The notes beneath the pieces were generated by a model. That model was not told the origin of the DNA, did not search any database, and saw only the letters and a list, made by a program, of their open reading frames with translations. Made by a program: the position numbers and the translations under genes. From assembly GCF_000264055.1 (NCBI RefSeq), contig NZ_AJXL01000008.1, positions 1 through 60,017 of the forward strand: a stretch of DNA of 60,017 bases, given 5' to 3'. Shown here piece after piece: positions 19,901 through 28,395 of this stretch; the stretch's first letter is position 1; the number at the start of each line of letters is the position of its first letter. Origin of the DNA: Flavobacterium sp. ACAM 123. GTDB taxonomy: Bacteria; Bacteroidota; Bacteroidia; Flavobacteriales; Flavobacteriaceae.

Positions 19901-20476
19901 TGGATTATGGAGGACATGCCGGAGATGCCCGCTGAGGTAAGCAGTAATTTTGAATTGCTACGAGGTCGTGTCATGCGCATGGAGAATTTAATTAATGGTG
20001 TTTTAGATTATTCTCGTATTGGTAAGGTGCTGATTGAAATTCAGTTAACTGATATAAAAAAAATGTTATATCAGATTGTAGAAACAATAGTACCCAGTGA
20101 CGGGTTTGCCGTCTATATTGCAGACACAATTCCTGAAATTAAGATTGCAAGAATATTATTTGAGCAGATATTCACTAATTTGATTAGTAATGCAGTAAAG
20201 TATAATGACAAACCAATAGGAAAAATAGAATGCCTCTATGAATCATTGACCGGTTTTCACCAGTTTACTATAAAAGATAATGGTCCCGGAATAGCAAAAG
20301 AGTATCATGAAAAAGTGTTTAAAGTTTTTCAAACCATTGAAGCTCGGGATAAAAAGGAAAGTACAGGTGTTGGATTGTCAATTGTACAAAAGATAGTTGA
20401 AGAAAAGGGAGGTACTATTCGTATAAAATCTGAAGAAGGTGAAGGCGCAAGTTTTATTTTTACAATTCCTAAATAA
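16958..20476 (+). CDS. Multi-PAS sensor histidine kinase (GAF, six PAS, HisKA, HATPase)
   Basis: 1172 residues from ATG at 16958, chosen because MKKSVLPINEPERLKALES is the usual opening of GAF-PAS kinases and the 35 upstream codons look non-coding. Domains: GAF about 25-165; PAS1 about 170-290; PAS2 about 295-430; three near-duplicate PAS units from about 437, 565 and 693, each starting LLDESQ-IAK-GSWK; PAS6 about 820-945; HisKA with VSHDLKAPLRAI near 964; HATPase with NLISNAVKYND, DNGPGIAK and TGVGLSIV up to the end. No membrane segments, so it is a cytoplasmic sensor of small ligands, redox or light. The stop is followed 9 nt later by the next kinase gene. Ligand unknown. The triplication has an exact 384-nt period. 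Confidence 0.92.
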   Translation: MKKSVLPINEPERLKALESYSIMDSLPEKEYDSITQLASYICGTPIALVSLLDENRQWFKSRVGTDITETPRDISFCQYAIMGEEVYEVNDTLENETFANNPIVTGNPDIRFYAGAPLRDVNGYNLGSLCVLDTKSRVLTDEQKNALQLLANQVVLLLDLRKKNVDLKTTQLEFKNFIELSKDLVCIANIDGKFQKVNPAFTTVLGYAKEELEGKPFGKFIHPDDLEITYKEVEKLAQGQETISFENRYRCKNGGYILLSWNVTPDPETGNLYCITRDVTLERSQQEVVIQTKNELKAILNASEFSIIATDLHGTIKQFNRGAENLLGYKAHELIGKTSAAIFHVVGELVKRSQELSEELSEIVEPGFDVFVIKTRKFGIADSQEWTFLRKDGTTFPVLLSMTAIKNSFGEVTGYLSIAKDISKEKEAELNLLNSNKLLDESQQIAKIGSWKYDILTDDLIWSKGHYNVFELDELPKNELNGAYRGRIHPNDLLVLDQLSENIVKTGADFKVSYRIVCPGGRIKQILEIGQPYKNRSGEVVGMQGIIQDVTNEKKIEQNLINANKLLDESQQIAKLGSWKHDLLTNDSIWSKGHYEIFELEEIPSDELYAVARSRIHPDDLSILDEADKIILETGSDFEITYRILFPDNRVKQIREIGKPYKNEIGQIVALQGSIQDVTKEKVTELDLINSKKLLDESQSIAKIGSWKFDLITRDLKWSKGHYQIYDLEELTSDELLIAYRDRIHPDDLITIDNIVANTLDTGDDLNYNYRLLLPDGSLKYIVGIGKGNINDQGEVISIQGTIQDITEKTLAELIIIEKAKEINDVRSALDESSIVTITDQKGIINFVNDKFCSISKYSKEELLGQYHYLDNPHYKLNKFIKNIWKVIAKGQVWQGEIMNVAKDGSFYWVYSTIVPFLDNDGKPYQYIAISSDITKQKQAQKSLNNALTDLEKKNKELDQFAYIVSHDLKAPLRAINNLSEWIMEDMPEMPAEVSSNFELLRGRVMRMENLINGVLDYSRIGKVLIEIQLTDIKKMLYQIVETIVPSDGFAVYIADTIPEIKIARILFEQIFTNLISNAVKYNDKPIGKIECLYESLTGFHQFTIKDNGPGIAKEYHEKVFKVFQTIEARDKKESTGVGLSIVQKIVEEKGGTIRIKSEEGEGASFIFTIPK

Positions 20477-20485
20477 AGAAAAAAA

Positions 20486-21211
20486 ATGGAGTCAGAAAAA
20501 AAATGTCAAGAGGAGTTAACAGCCCTTAAAAAAGAACTTGAAGATTTTGTTTATATTGTTTCGCACGATATAAAAACACCAATGAGAGCTATCGTAAACA
20601 TTGCTACTTGGATCGAAGATGATTTAGGAACTGATGTTGATAAGAATATTTTAGATAATTTTAATTTATTAAAAAATAGAGTAGGACGTTTGGAAAACAT
20701 GATGAATGCGTTAGTAGAACTTTCACATGTCAATAGCATAAAAATGGATCTATTTGAAGTAAGTATTCCAAAAGTGGTTAATGATTGCATTGCAATGTTA
20801 GGGGATAAAACAAAGATAGAATTTCATATTAGTTATAATTTAATTGATGAAAAATGCATTACTTTGGGTAAGAAATTAGAAAAAGTAATTTATAGTTTGC
20901 TTCATAATGCTGTTCAATTTCATGACAAAGAAAACAAAAATGTCTTCATCGAAATCATCGAAAATGAAATCGATTATGAAATAGTGATTAGCGATGATGG
21001 TCCCGGTATTCCGGAAGAGGTTAAAGACAAGATATTTTCCATTTTCTATACGGTGCATTCTAAGGATGTTTTTGACTCGACAGGAGCAGGATTAGCGATA
21101 TGTGATAAAATAATAAAAATGATAGGAGGAACAATAGAATATACTCCTAGGTTGAATGGAGGTTCCATTTTTAAATTTAATTGGCCTAAAGCAATAACAA
21201 TAAATAATTAA
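20486..21211 (+). CDS. Sensor-less histidine kinase core
   Basis: 241 residues. It starts with a short coiled coil (CQEELTALKKELEDF) and goes straight into a HisKA H-box, YIVSHDIKTPMRAIVN, near residue 30, then a HATPase domain with N-box SLLHNAVQFHD, G1 SDDGPGIPEE and G2 STGAGLAI. There is no sensor domain. It resembles the catalytic end of the preceding multi-PAS kinase, so it may have arisen from it or a similar gene. N-box HNAVQFHD keeps the Asn. It may phosphorylate or dephosphorylate the adjacent receivers, or form heterodimers with the larger kinase. Four bases separate it from the following receiver gene. Confidence 0.85.
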   Translation: MESEKKCQEELTALKKELEDFVYIVSHDIKTPMRAIVNIATWIEDDLGTDVDKNILDNFNLLKNRVGRLENMMNALVELSHVNSIKMDLFEVSIPKVVNDCIAMLGDKTKIEFHISYNLIDEKCITLGKKLEKVIYSLLHNAVQFHDKENKNVFIEIIENEIDYEIVISDDGPGIPEEVKDKIFSIFYTVHSKDVFDSTGAGLAICDKIIKMIGGTIEYTPRLNGGSIFKFNWPKAITINN

Positions 21212-21215
21212 AATT

Positions 21216-21626
21216 ATGATAAAGAAATTGGTTAATATTCTCTTGGTAGAAGATGATGAGGTGGATGTAATGAATGTAAAAAGAGCGTTCTCAAAAAACA
21301 ATATCAAGAATGATCTTTATGTAGCCGGAAATGGTGTTGAGGCGTTAGAAATGTTGCGTACCTCTATTGTTCCTTTACCAAGGATCATCATCTTGGATAT
21401 TAATATGCCTAAGATGAATGGAATAGAATTTCTTAAAGAACTGAGAGTGGATGAAAATCTTAAAAACATCTCTGTATTTGTGATGACTACTTCAAATGAG
21501 GATAGTGATAAAATTAATGCCTATAATCTTAACGTCGCCGGGTATATTTTAAAACCATTATCCTTCGAAAAATTTATCTCCTCAGTTGCCACACTTAAGA
21601 ATTTTTGGTCTCTATGTGAAATGTAG
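21216..21626 (+). CDS. Rcp1-like single-domain response regulator
   Basis: 136 residues, one receiver domain. Acidic pocket LLVEDDEVD, phospho-acceptor Asp in IILDINMPKMNG (near 60), Thr in FVMTTS and Lys in YILKPLS are all present. The SxxxAFxxNxIxN pattern and the closing TLKNFWSLC segment are typical of the Rcp1 class that works with PAS/GAF or phytochrome-type kinases. There is no DNA-binding output domain; output is by protein contact or by relaying phosphate. Translated just after the kinase core. Confidence 0.9.
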   Translation: MIKKLVNILLVEDDEVDVMNVKRAFSKNNIKNDLYVAGNGVEALEMLRTSIVPLPRIIILDINMPKMNGIEFLKELRVDENLKNISVFVMTTSNEDSDKINAYNLNVAGYILKPLSFEKFISSVATLKNFWSLCEM

Positions 21627-21645
21627 TACCTTACAAAAGTAAATT

Positions 21646-22071
21646 ATGATAAACTCAAACATTTTGTTAGTAGATAATTGTAAAGTTGATATTGAAAATG
21701 CCATTTTAGCATTTTCAACGCTCGGTATAAAAGCTAATTTACACTTTGCTAAAAATGGCTTGGAAGCTTGGAATATGCTTCAAGGCAATCATAGAGTTTC
21801 TCCAACACCTAAAATTCTTTTGATTGATATTAATCAGGAAGGTATTAATGGTATAAGTTTAATAGATAAGATAAGAAGGCACAATGATTTAAAATCAATA
21901 TTAGTATTTGTGATCACAGATACAGATAATGAGAAAAATAAAAGCGATGCTTTAAATTTAAATATTGCCGGATACCTACGTAAACCAAATGATAGCGACA
22001 AAAACATTGATTTTTTTTCAATCCTAAATAATTATTGGAATATTATTGAATATTCAAGTGAGAAAAAATAA
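21646..22071 (+). CDS. Degenerate Rcp1-like receiver protein
   Basis: 141 residues, parallel in sequence to the receiver just upstream (shared ILLVD/E, AKNGLEAW, LNIAGYLRKP, NNYWNIIE end). The acidic pocket reads LLVDNCKVD where LLVEDDEVD is normal, so the Mg2+-binding acids are partly lost. The likely acceptor Asp in LLIDINQEGING remains, but the following Met-Pro pair is changed to Gln-Glu. Thr and Lys equivalents (VITDTD, LRKP) remain. It is probably a paralogue specialised as a non-phosphorylated or weakly phosphorylated partner, or an early pseudogene without frame damage. Seven bases precede the next start. Confidence 0.75.
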   Translation: MINSNILLVDNCKVDIENAILAFSTLGIKANLHFAKNGLEAWNMLQGNHRVSPTPKILLIDINQEGINGISLIDKIRRHNDLKSILVFVITDTDNEKNKSDALNLNIAGYLRKPNDSDKNIDFFSILNNYWNIIEYSSEKK

Positions 22072-22077
22072 AATGAT

Positions 22078-24435
22078 ATGGCTACACCTTTAAATATATT
22101 AGTCATTGATGATGACAAAGTCGATTTGACTACTATAATTCGATCTATTTCACATTCGGGCATATTAGCGGATGTGCAAAGTGCTTTTTCCGCTAAAGAT
22201 GGGATTGAAAAGATTAAATCATTTCCTTATGATTTAATCTTTTTGGATTATCTAATGCCTGATAGCGACGGGATTTCTTTTCTAAAAGTTCTCAAGGATT
22301 TGGGAATAGAGACACCAGTAATTTTTGTTACATCGCAGGGAGATGAAAAGATTGCAAGTCAGGCGATTTTAGGAGGGGCATCAGATTATATTCCAAAATC
22401 ACTATTAACTCCAGACGGCGTTTCACAAAGCATAAGAAATGCGCTGAAGGTTCATGAAAGTCTGACGCAAAGAAAGAAAACGGAATTAGCTTTAAAAATT
22501 AACGCAAACCGACTTTCAGAAGCTCAAAAATTGGCTAAAATTGGATTTTGGGAATTAAATCTAATTGATGGGGCTGTTTTCTTCTCGGAGCAAGTGTATA
22601 CTATTTTTGAAATTGGCGAAAATAGTACTCCCTCGTTGGCCCGCTTAAAATCCCGCTTAATTAATTCAGGCGATGTTAAATTATTTGAAAGTAATTTGGA
22701 TTTTGTAGAGAAAAACAATTCAGAAGTAAAGTTCAGTCACAGTTTAATAGGAAAAAATGGAGCTGTCAAATACATTAATGAATACATAAAATGTTTGAAT
22801 GATGAGCATAATCAACCCCTCAAGATTTTGGGAACGATTCAAGATGTCAGTGATCAAAAGCACATAGAAAGAGAACTTATAAAGGCAAAAGACCTGGCAG
22901 AGCAATCAGTGCGAATAAAAGAACAGTTTCTTACGAACATGAGTCATGAAATCCGGACTCCAATGAATGGTATTATCGGGTTTGCAAGAATTCTGGAGGA
23001 AACATTATTAGACAGTGATCAGAAGCAAAGTGTAAAAGCTATTAAAAGAGCTGGAAAAAATTTAATGGTTATTATAAATGATATTCTTGATTTTTCAAAA
23101 ATTGAGGCAGATAAAATGGTAATTGAAAAAGTAAATTTTTCTTTGTCAAAAAACATCAAAACTGTCATAGAGTTGCTCTCTACAATTGCGGAAGAGAAGG
23201 AAGTAAAATTACTTTATGAGCTTGATCCGAAAATTAATGATTTATTAATTGGCGATCCCACTAGGTTGTCTCAGGTTTTGATTAATTTATTAGGGAATGC
23301 TTTGAAATTCACTGATAAAGGATATGTCGAGTTACTGATTTCACAAGAAATAGAATCTGAATCAGATAGTTTTATACGATTTACAGTTATAGATACAGGT
23401 ATTGGTATCCCGCAGGATAAAATAGATTCCATATTTGAAAGTTTTAATCAGGCGTCTAATGAAACTAGCAGAAAATTTGGAGGCACAGGTTTGGGCTTAA
23501 CTATAACCCGCAAACTGATTGAACTTCAGGGCAGCGCAATAACCGTAAAAAGCGAAATGGGAAAAGGAAGTTCCTTTTCATTCCTGATGCAATACGAAAA
23601 AGTCAAAAGTGGAGCTACTGATATCACTATAAATGAAAATAAAAAATTAACTCCTGACTTTCTAAAAGAGATAAAAATATTATTAGTTGAGGATAATGAG
23701 CTCAACCAACTTTTAGCTATTAAAGTTTTTAATAAATGGGAGAAGGAAATCGATATTGCCGACAATGGAAAAATAGCCATTGAAAAAATCGAAAAGAATA
23801 ATTACGATATTATTTTGATGGACATTCAAATGCCTGAGATGGATGGGAATGAACTTACAAAATACATTCGAAATCATATGGGAACTAAATCGAATATCCC
23901 AATAATAGCATTGACAGCACATGCTACATTAAAAGAAGAACAGCGCTGTATGGAAAATGGAATGAATGATTATTTATCAAAACCATTTCATTTTAAGGTA
24001 TTACTTGAAAAACTATATAACAACTTAATGAAGACAAATACCTTTGTTTCATCTGACTCAGCTCTACCGACAGTTAGCACTGAAGGCTTAATGGATTTTA
24101 CACATTTAAACGAATTTGCGGACGGAGATGCTGATTTTATAAAAGAAATGCTACTCTTGTTTATGCAAAACTCTCCAATAGCCTTACAAATAATATTGGA
24201 ATCAAATGCTGCGGATGAGATTAATATTCTAAAAGCAGAAGTTCATAAATTTAAGTCTTCTGTCAGTTTGTTAGGGATTACTTTAGCATCAAAAAGTATT
24301 GCAATTATTGAGGAAGAAATCAACATGAACCCTTTTGGACAAAAGAGGAAAGAAGAAGTAATTTATCTTAATCAAATTTGCCAGTCTGTTTTTACTGAAT
24401 TGGAATCATTATTGCATGGCTCATCAATAACGTAG
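22078..24435 (+). CDS. Hybrid histidine kinase REC-PAS-HisKA-HATPase-REC-HPt
   Basis: 785 residues. REC1 about 5-125 (VIDDDKVD, FLDYLMPDSDG); PAS about 150-265; HisKA about 280-350 with MSHEIRTPMNGIIGF; HATPase about 395-510 with NLLGNALKFTD, DTGIGIP and GGTGLGLTI; REC2 about 530-650 (LLVEDNELNQ, LMDIQMPEMDG, LSKPFH); HPt about 680-780 with acceptor His in AEVHKFKSSVSLLG. All phosphorelay residues are present, so phosphate could pass His to Asp to His inside one protein. The N-terminal receiver lets another kinase, likely a neighbour, control it. The ATG of 22078 was chosen over one at 22073, which is out of frame. Confidence 0.92.
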   Translation: MATPLNILVIDDDKVDLTTIIRSISHSGILADVQSAFSAKDGIEKIKSFPYDLIFLDYLMPDSDGISFLKVLKDLGIETPVIFVTSQGDEKIASQAILGGASDYIPKSLLTPDGVSQSIRNALKVHESLTQRKKTELALKINANRLSEAQKLAKIGFWELNLIDGAVFFSEQVYTIFEIGENSTPSLARLKSRLINSGDVKLFESNLDFVEKNNSEVKFSHSLIGKNGAVKYINEYIKCLNDEHNQPLKILGTIQDVSDQKHIERELIKAKDLAEQSVRIKEQFLTNMSHEIRTPMNGIIGFARILEETLLDSDQKQSVKAIKRAGKNLMVIINDILDFSKIEADKMVIEKVNFSLSKNIKTVIELLSTIAEEKEVKLLYELDPKINDLLIGDPTRLSQVLINLLGNALKFTDKGYVELLISQEIESESDSFIRFTVIDTGIGIPQDKIDSIFESFNQASNETSRKFGGTGLGLTITRKLIELQGSAITVKSEMGKGSSFSFLMQYEKVKSGATDITINENKKLTPDFLKEIKILLVEDNELNQLLAIKVFNKWEKEIDIADNGKIAIEKIEKNNYDIILMDIQMPEMDGNELTKYIRNHMGTKSNIPIIALTAHATLKEEQRCMENGMNDYLSKPFHFKVLLEKLYNNLMKTNTFVSSDSALPTVSTEGLMDFTHLNEFADGDADFIKEMLLLFMQNSPIALQIILESNAADEINILKAEVHKFKSSVSLLGITLASKSIAIIEEEINMNPFGQKRKEEVIYLNQICQSVFTELESLLHGSSIT

Positions 24436-24613
24436 TCTAATTTTGTCGCATAGCATTAAATACAAATAAAGTATTCTGATAGTTTTATTTATTAACCCAT
24501 TAAAATTAATGACCTACCAATAATAATTTTGAAATAGATATTCTTGCGACAGAGATAGCAAACTCAGTTTTTTAAATAATTATTTTCCCCAAATAATAAT
24601 TAAATTAAATCAA

Positions 24614-24976
24614 ATGAAAATTTTAATAGCCGAAGATGATGAAATGATGCTTAAAACAATGGAGTTTAAGCTAAAAAGAGAAGGATTTGATGTAATTGCA
24701 TGCGCGAATGGCGAAGAAGCGATTACTAAAATCATCACTGATAATCCAGATGTAATAATAACAGATATTATGATGCCGTTTATTACCGGACTTGATATTG
24801 TCAGAAAGGTGAAAGCCGAATTAAAACTCAACATCCCTATAATAGTATTGTCTGCCGTTGGTTTAGAAAAGACGGTTTTGGAAGCTTTCGAATTAGGTGC
24901 AGATGATTTTATAACTAAGCCATTTAGTCCAAACGAGTTAATTGTCAGGGTAAAACGACTCGTGTTAAAAGTGTAA
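24614..24976 (+). CDS. Stand-alone CheY-like response regulator
   Basis: 120 residues, one receiver: IAEDDEMML acidic pocket, acceptor Asp in IITDIMMPFITG (near 53), VLSAVG with Ser in the Thr/Ser position, Lys in FITKPFSPNEL. No output domain. It is 178 bp after the hybrid kinase and may be its last phospho-acceptor, receiving phosphate from the HPt; this is inferred from position. A terminator follows within 50 bp. Confidence 0.88.
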   Translation: MKILIAEDDEMMLKTMEFKLKREGFDVIACANGEEAITKIITDNPDVIITDIMMPFITGLDIVRKVKAELKLNIPIIVLSAVGLEKTVLEAFELGADDFITKPFSPNELIVRVKRLVLKV

Positions 24977-25023
24977 AGGATAGTGGTGTCAAATGATTTA
25001 GAACTAGTATTTTCTTATATTTA

Positions 25024-25053
25024 AAAATCGCTACGCTGAGAGTGATTTTTTTT
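25024..25053 (+). terminator. Rho-independent terminator after receiver gene
   Basis: Stem AAATCGCT paired with AGTGATTT (one G-U pair), loop of 8, then a T-run of eight. It closes the plus-strand signalling cluster. Confidence 0.7.
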
Positions 25054-25127
25054 GCAATAATAAAAATCTTAAATAAGTATAAAAATAGGGGCTGTATATC
25101 GTTCAGGCTATTCGAATTTTAAGATTT

Positions 25128-25672
25128 TTAGAATACAACGGCATCAATATTTGCTCCCAAATCTACCAAATAAGCAGAAATGTTTTTTACAATTTCACGA
25201 TACTTGTAGATATAAAAATATGGGCTAGAGTCTGTTTCTAGTATTTCCTGTGATTCATAACCACATCATCTGAAGTTTTATTGGAATAGACCCCTCAGTT
25301 GTCAACTAGCTAATTCTCTATATCTAGATCTCTAAAAAGTGAAATAAATCGAGTTAGCCCAGCAATAAAGACTTCCTGTTCTTGTTCCCAATAATGCCTG
25401 AACTGGCATCTATGATTAGTTCCTTGCCAAATTGATTATTCTAAGCATAACAGTTGCACGTTACTATTCTCAAGAGATTTTAATCTGAATTTAAGATGAT
25501 CTTCTTCTCTCAAACAGGCTAAGATAGAAGAATTACGCTTCCATTCTCATACCGGAATGGTTATGGAAACCTCAGTTTTCTGACCAGGTCTGAATTCACA
25601 TCGGACAGGTTTTTCACTTATGAAACATTTTAAATAGTGGGTGATATATTTGGTTTCTAATACCCTTATCAT
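25128..25672 (-). pseudogene. Decayed unrecognised gene of about 180 codons
   Basis: Minus-strand frame from ATG (25670-25672): MIRVLETKYITHYLKCFIS, then EKPVRCEFRPGQKTEV, TGA (25547-25549), LACLREEDHLKFRLKSLE, TAA (25436-25438), then RHYWEQEQEVFIAGLTRFI and RDLDIEN, TAG (25310-25312). A frameshift follows and the tail continues in another frame, SPYFYIYKYREIVKNISAY to AVVF and TAA at 25128-25130. The sequence is clearly protein-like over the whole length. I do not recognise the family. It shows at least three stops and one frameshift. Confidence 0.65.
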
Positions 25673-25880
25673 CCAATTTTTAATTTATGATGATTGTGGT
25701 ATTCGAAGTGTCTGCATCTTATAGGACCAGGCTAGCATTAAAACGACATAGAATAAATTTAACAAAAGAAACTATAATGGAGTATATGTATATCTATTTG
25801 TTTTTAAATGAGTTATATATTTAATTTTGTTTTTATTGGTGATTTGTTATTCGATCCTTTTTAACATAACTACATTCCTT

Positions 25881-25911
25881 TTTGAACACCCATTAAAAAA
25901 AAGTACATTTG
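25881..25911 (+). promoter_or_regulatory. Bacteroidota-type promoter of the SulP gene
   Basis: TTTG (25881-25884), 19-base spacer, then TACATTTG (25904-25911), a full match to the TAnnTTTG -7 consensus. Transcription would start near 25918 and leave a leader of about 150 nt. Confidence 0.65.
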
Positions 25912-25917
25912 CAGATC

Positions 25918-26070
25918 AAAATAAAAATTTTTACTTTTTTCTTTAGAGGGTAGGGCTAAGCCATTTTAGGCAAATGGTTACACGTCAATTTTTTTATTGG
26001 TTTTAGAGGTTGATTTTTAATTGACGATTCTTTTCCGGACCATAAACTCATCAATATTTTATAAAATAAA
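25918..26070 (+). promoter_or_regulatory. Long structured 5' leader of the SulP gene
   Basis: The leader contains an inverted repeat CGTCAATT (25984-25991) / AATTGACG (about 26017-26024) separated by about 25 bases, and a GGGTAGGGCTAAGCC patch. I cannot match it to a known riboswitch class. It may be a cis-regulatory element, or only a long untranslated region. Confidence 0.3.
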
Positions 26071-27603
26071 ATGAAACAGTATTTCAACTTATTCGACTTC
26101 ACACAAAAAGTCAATTACAGAACGGAAGTTTTAGCAGGTTTAACAGTTGCTATGACCATGATTCCAGAGTCATTGTCATTTGCCATATTAGCTGGCTTTC
26201 CACCCTTAGTTGGATTGTATGCTGCATTTATAATGGGATTAGTTACAGCTATATTTGGAGGAAGGCCTGGAATGGTATCTGGCGGGGCAGGAGCAACAGT
26301 GATTGTTCTAATTGCTTTAATGAAGTCTAACGGGCTAGAATATGTATTTGCGGCTGTTGCTTTGGCAGGGGTTATACAGATTTTGATAGGTCTGTTTAAG
26401 TTAGGTAAATTCATACGGCTAGTACCGCAGCCCGTAATGTTTGGTTTTGTAAATGGTTTGGCTATAATTATTTTTATGTCTCAGCTAGAGCAGTTCAAAA
26501 CAGTTGTGAATGGGGAAAGTGTTTGGTTATCCGGCAGTCCTATGTTTATTATGCTTGCTTTGGTGGCTTTAACTATTGCAATTGTAGTACTTCTTCCTAA
26601 AGTGACCAAAGTTGTACCAGCTTCATTAGTAGCTATTATTGTGGTTTTTGGATTAGTTTTAGGATTAGGAATTGAAACAAAAACAGTTGCAGATATTGCT
26701 TCCATAAGCGGCGGTTTTCCTCCTTTTCATATTCCTGATATTACTTTAAGCTTCGAAACTTTAAAAATAATTTTCCCTTATGCCCTTATCATGGCTTCAG
26801 TAGGATTAACAGAGGGATTACTGACTATAAACTTAGTGGATGAGATAACGGGAACAAGGGGGAACGGTAATCGAGAATGTATCGCCCAAGGAAGCGCTAA
26901 TATTTTAAATGGTTTTTTCTTCGGAATGGGAGGATGCCCCATGATAGCACAGACCTTAGTCAACCTTTCTGCAGGATCGAGAGCGCGTCTGTCAGGTATA
27001 GTTGCGGCATTAGCGATTCTTGTAATTATTTTGTTTGGAGCACCAGTTATTGAGCTGTTACCAATCGCGGCCTTAGTTGGCGTGATGATCATGGTAGCGA
27101 TAGGTACATTTGAATGGATTAGTTTTAGAATCATTAATAAAATGCCTAAACACGATATTTTTGTTGGAGTTTTAGTGGCCATTATTACTGTTTTATTACA
27201 TAATTTGGCATTGGCCGTTCTCATTGGAGTGATCATTTCAGCTTTGGTTTTTGCATGGGAGAGTGCGAAGCGCATTCGTGCTAGAAAATCCATCGATGAG
27301 AAAGGGGTGAAGCATTATGAAATATACGGGCCATTATTTTTTGGTTCTACTACTGCTTTTGCCGAAAAATTTGATGTGATTGGTGATCCGGAAGAAGTAA
27401 TTGTTGATTTTAGAGAAAGTAAAATTTCTGATATGAGTGCAATTGACGCGGTACATAAACTTACAGAACGATATGCTAAAGCGGGTAAGAAGCTCCATTT
27501 GCGTCATCTAAGTGCTGACTGTCGTCAGCTGCTGCATGCTGCGGACGACGTTATTGACATTAATATCATGGAGGATCCTACTTACAAAGTGGTGGCTAAT
27601 TAG
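26071..27603 (+). CDS. SulP-family anion transporter with STAS domain
   Basis: 510 residues. The N-terminal opening NYRTEVLAGLTVAMTMIPESLSF is the classic SLC26/SulP signature, followed by about 12-14 membrane segments (LVGLYAAFIMGLVTAIFGG, GGAGATVIVLIALM). A short C-terminal STAS domain (about 425-500) contains VIVDFRESKISDMSAIDAVHKL. Located in the inner membrane. SulP proteins carry sulfate, bicarbonate or dicarboxylates, often with Na+ or H+; the substrate cannot be read here and no sulfate-assimilation gene or carbonic anhydrase is adjacent. It stands alone with its own promoter and terminator. Confidence 0.9.
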   Translation: MKQYFNLFDFTQKVNYRTEVLAGLTVAMTMIPESLSFAILAGFPPLVGLYAAFIMGLVTAIFGGRPGMVSGGAGATVIVLIALMKSNGLEYVFAAVALAGVIQILIGLFKLGKFIRLVPQPVMFGFVNGLAIIIFMSQLEQFKTVVNGESVWLSGSPMFIMLALVALTIAIVVLLPKVTKVVPASLVAIIVVFGLVLGLGIETKTVADIASISGGFPPFHIPDITLSFETLKIIFPYALIMASVGLTEGLLTINLVDEITGTRGNGNRECIAQGSANILNGFFFGMGGCPMIAQTLVNLSAGSRARLSGIVAALAILVIILFGAPVIELLPIAALVGVMIMVAIGTFEWISFRIINKMPKHDIFVGVLVAIITVLLHNLALAVLIGVIISALVFAWESAKRIRARKSIDEKGVKHYEIYGPLFFGSTTAFAEKFDVIGDPEEVIVDFRESKISDMSAIDAVHKLTERYAKAGKKLHLRHLSADCRQLLHAADDVIDINIMEDPTYKVVAN

Positions 27604-27605
27604 AA

Positions 27606-27645
27606 AAAAAACAGACTTTATAAAAACTCAAGTCTGTTTTTTGTT
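27606..27645 (+). terminator. Terminator after SulP gene
   Basis: Perfect stem ACAGACTT / AAGTCTGT with a loop of about 12, then a T-run, starting 3 bases after the stop codon. Confidence 0.85.
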
Positions 27646-28265
27646 TTAAGGTTTGGAGTTCGTTTTTATAAATTAAAACACTTAGATTTAAGTGTATTTT
27701 TTCCCATTAGCATTTTAGCTCTAACTGGTCGTACTAGTTTTTTGAGTTCCAAAATTGATAATTACGGCCGTTTTATCTCCTTCAAAAGAGCGGGTAAATA
27801 AAATTTGTTTCTCTTTTTACTCTAGTCTATCGTAATCCTCATGTTGTAATAATTTTTAGTTATTTCGCAGTACTATTCATTTTTTATATCTGTTAAGAAT
27901 AGGTTCTCTTTCCTTTGCTAAAGTTTGAATATTTAGGTTGAGTTATCCTGAGGGTCCTCCATGAGCATAGCCTTATGCAGCCATCGTACTCGCTTTCGCT
28001 TTGAAAAACAATAACTCGCTGAAAACGCATGGTATTTCCATAATATAAGGTAAATACCTTTTGCTGAAGTTTCTCTTCTTTGATAAGTTTTCCCTATTCC
28101 ATCGCACAAAATTATAGTTTGCTATTTATAATTTCATCCGATTATTCAAGAGGCTGAAGCTGTGTTACCGTGGTTTTTTCTATGAGGTTAAAAAAACGTT
28201 CGAACACTTTTGATAATGATGCAGTAGAGAAGGTGGAAAACAGTTTAGATAGAAATATAAAAAAA
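27646..28265. other. Intergenic, possible weak coding remnant
   Basis: No intact gene. On the minus strand a stretch near 27940-28085 reads protein-like (KGIYLILWKYHAFSASYCF, then RWLHKAMLMEDPQDN) before a stop. I cannot assign it to a family. The rest shows nothing. Confidence 0.25.
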
Positions 28266-28296
28266 GACGCCTTCATTTTTTATTAAATGAGGGCGC
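28266..28296 (-). terminator. Terminator of the HPF-like gene
   Basis: Stem CGCCTTCATTT / AAATGAGGGCG (11 bp, one G-U) with a loop of six; read on the minus strand it is followed by a run of seven T. It lies 100 bp after the stop of the HPF-like gene. Confidence 0.65.
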
Positions 28297-28395
28297 TTCT
28301 CGTATTACTTTATGGATGAAGGAAATAAGAAAAAAATGCCTTATCTGATAATGTATTTCTGTCTAAAAACGTATAGGATTATTTATAATTATCAA

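Noticed and set aside
26115-27293. Long antisense open frames opposite the SulP gene
   Set aside because: They run opposite a membrane-protein gene, have biased composition, no family features and no ribosome site; shadow frames.
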